Of a stretch of 36,127 nucleotides of DNA, positions 34,052 to 36,127 are shown piece after piece. Origin of the DNA: Oppiella nova. Lineage: Eukaryota; Arthropoda; Arachnida; Sarcoptiformes; Oppiidae. Below the pieces are notes generated by a model. The model searched no databases and was not told the origin of the DNA. It worked only from the letters and a program-made list of their open reading frames with translations. The DNA lies in NCBI GenBank assembly GCA_905397405.1, contig CAJPVJ010000151.1, forward strand, positions 1 through 36,127, in the 5' to 3' direction. How positions within the stretch are numbered: the first letter of the stretch is position 1; each line of letters opens with the position of its first letter. The position numbers were made by a program, and so were the translations under genes.

Positions 34052-36127
34052 CTATACGACAATCATTTCCTTATTATTATTAGCGTATATTTTATCATCA
34101 TTTAAATAATATAATAAATTATATTCATCATATCAGGTATACTGTACAGGTGTAGTATAACTTATATCGTATATTCTGTATTGCAACAGGAATTTCAAAT
34201 GAAACCCACTTGTTGAATGTTATCATGTATGAATTGTGTGTTCACTAAATTATATTCACTATGAATTCAAATTCTGCACTATTTCTAAAGATAACAAATA
34301 TTATAACATAAGAACTGATATACAATATTACTACTAATTTGATTAAAATTAAATGCAATTGACAGTTATGATAAGCTGTAGACGACTACTATTTAGACCC
34401 TTTTTTTACAAAAATAAATATGGTAATTAATAATTCTTTTGACATAAATATTCTATGGTATTTAAGATACAATGACATTATACTAATTAGTTTTTAATAA
34501 TGAAACGAGAATTAAGAATTCTATAAGATTTAGTAATATAAAAATCTAACTACTATAGTAAGCATGGTAGCGAATAGAGTAAAGTAAGTTGTGAAAGCAA
34601 TAAAAATAGTTAAACTTGTATTCAAGTGTTAGTTTGCTTAGGCATTACACTAGTAACCAAGAAATACAGTAAATTTATATTTTTTAATCTGGAAATATGT
34701 GTTGGTCAGTGAAACGTCAAATAAAAAATGTTTTTATTTATACCATTAATTATTAAGAAAACTGTATTTATAAGATACCATAAATTCTATGTTACTGTAA
34801 TATGATTAATCAAAAATTATTACTTTGCTCTTAATTCTTAAGATATTCTAAATAATGTAATATAAAAATCTAACTACTATAGTAAGCATGGTAGCGAATA
34901 GAGTAAAGTAAGTTGTGAAAGCAATAAAAATAGTCAAACTTGTATTCAAGTGTTAGTTTGCTTAGGCATTACACTAGTAACCAAGAAATACAGTAAATTT
35001 ATATTTTTAATCTGGAAATATGTGTTGGTCAGTGAAACGTCAAATAAATAGTTCACAAATTATTAATCTCTCATGTGATCATTGATTAGAATTCATATTT
35101 TATTACCAACTTTTTTTTATAAGTGCTGTATCATTTATTTATAACTATTACAAATAACTCTTGAAATAAGGAAAAAAGTAATAAAATTGTAGAAACTTTT
35201 TAAAAAGTTCAATGTTTTATCGGTTAAAACTGTTTATTCGAGTGATGTTTGTCAGAATAAACGGGAAAAACACATTTTAGTGATAAACAAATGTTTTCAT
35301 AATTGGGAATTCAATACGGCATATCAAATGACAACTCGTGTAGAATATTGTAGTAGTTCTCAATTCTGTAGTAATTTGTGACAAATTTCATTATAATATA
35401 TCGCTTTTTAAATACAGTTCAATACTACAATATTTTCTATTTACTGCACTGAATATGATTTAATAATTGTTTCAATTAAGAATTGCCACAACAATTGCCT
35501 TTCTATAATAGTAGGTCCTTGCTCAATTCTGATGAACATATTCGATAAACAACAAATGTAGCAATCACCTAAAACGACCAATTTGATTTCAATTACATGG
35601 TTTAGGTCATATTGACTGTGTCTAATACGTTATAAGTGAACTTACTCATACATATACCGGTAAGAAAAACGGCAAACTATTTAACATTTAATAAATTTGT
35701 AGCACCAATAAAAATAGATAATGTATTGAGAAATTTGTCAATATTTGTACACTATATTGTCAATTGATACAATAATTGAGTGTTAATATTCACTGATTTG
35801 ATTTACTATACAATAGAAATATAATAATGATTTGAAATAATACGAAAAAACTAATCAATAAATCATTAGATGCGGCAAAACGTTTAAATATATAGATTTC
35901 AAGGCTATTGATAAAAATGACTGCAATTGACTTCACGACAGCAGAATGGAGACTATATTTAATGCAAATTTTTATCAGATATTTATCCAATTTAAGTCTT
36001 AGAAATAAAAACCAATTGTTTTTTGTTATTAATATCTCCACAAATGGGCAAAATATTTAAGATATTTATAAAAATTATTGCAATTCTATAGTCAAGTGAA
36101 CTCTTAAATCCTTATCTGAAATATAGT
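34052..36127. other. AT-rich region upstream of the plastin EF-hand exon
   Basis: About 2.1 kb of very AT-rich DNA with a direct repeat (listed separately). It is probably the first intron of plastin. The open frame at 35790-36041 on the minus strand is low-complexity and AT-driven, with no family resemblance. I see no other exon. Confidence 0.5.
34534..35048. repeat. Direct repeat of about 190 bp
   Basis: Bases 34534-34725 recur at 34858-35048 (offset 324 falling to 323). Visible differences include a T/C change in AATAGT(T/C)AAACTTG and one T fewer in the TATATTTTT run. The copies are separated by about 130 bp of unrelated AT-rich sequence. No coding potential or transposon ends seen. Confidence 0.93.

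Noticed and set aside
35790-36041. Minus-strand 83-codon frame as the plastin first exon
   Set aside because: The translation is AT-driven (Ile/Leu/Phe/Lys rich) and lacks the ELRE-type helix expected before the first EF-hand.

Overview
The window is eukaryotic, gene-dense, protein-coding DNA from a bilaterian animal. All genes carry GT-AG introns of mostly 52-90 nt, the intergenic DNA is AT-rich, and neural vesicle genes (RAB3, synaptojanin) sit among housekeeping genes. Compactness and protein resemblance fit a small-genome arthropod. A mite is my best guess, but the species is inference. I see no bacterial, phage, CRISPR, rRNA or tRNA feature, and no transposon coding sequence.

Layout, left to right: NHERF-type PDZ protein (-, cut by the window edge); TGFBRAP1/VPS3 (-, six exons); SIVA (+), head to head with it; a long AT-rich stretch containing a duplicated 3' end of RAB3; RAB3 (-); WDR83/MORG1 (+); UBE3C (-), tail to tail with WDR83; a DUSP3-like phosphatase (+); synaptojanin (-, interrupted by a 1.9-kb assembly duplication around a single n); KMT5A/SET8 (+); TMEM147 (-); RFWD3 (+), head to head with TMEM147; and plastin/fimbrin (-), lacking its first coding exon. 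Several genes concern membrane traffic (TGFBRAP1, RAB3, synaptojanin) and several concern ubiquitin or chromatin (UBE3C, RFWD3, KMT5A). They are not an operon, and I infer no pathway from the neighbourhood.

The most striking result is structural. To the right of the n at 21376, four stretches are written as the complement of the true sequence WITHOUT being reversed. One is directly provable: 21779-21905 is, base for base over exactly 127 nt, the unreversed complement of 19850-19976 in the other synaptojanin copy. The other three were found through protein homology. Complementing in place restores the SET core of KMT5A (about 27989-28289), the membrane-protein exon of TMEM147 (about 29198-29330) and the RING finger of RFWD3 (about 30077-30203). 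In each, reading frame and splice signals continue correctly. DNA polarity forbids this product in any known biological process, so I infer a sequence-processing error. It hides or corrupts three real genes and one gene copy.

To the left of the n, two exact tandem duplications, both with period 128, lie in TGFBRAP1 exon 2 (frameshifting) and UBE3C exon 3 (in frame). Together with the n-joined duplication they look like overlapping contig ends joined with one spacer base. The repeated 127/128 suggests an assembler k-mer of 127 (inference). Two further duplications, at the RAB3 3' end and near 34.5-35.0 kb, are diverged and so are more likely real or allelic.
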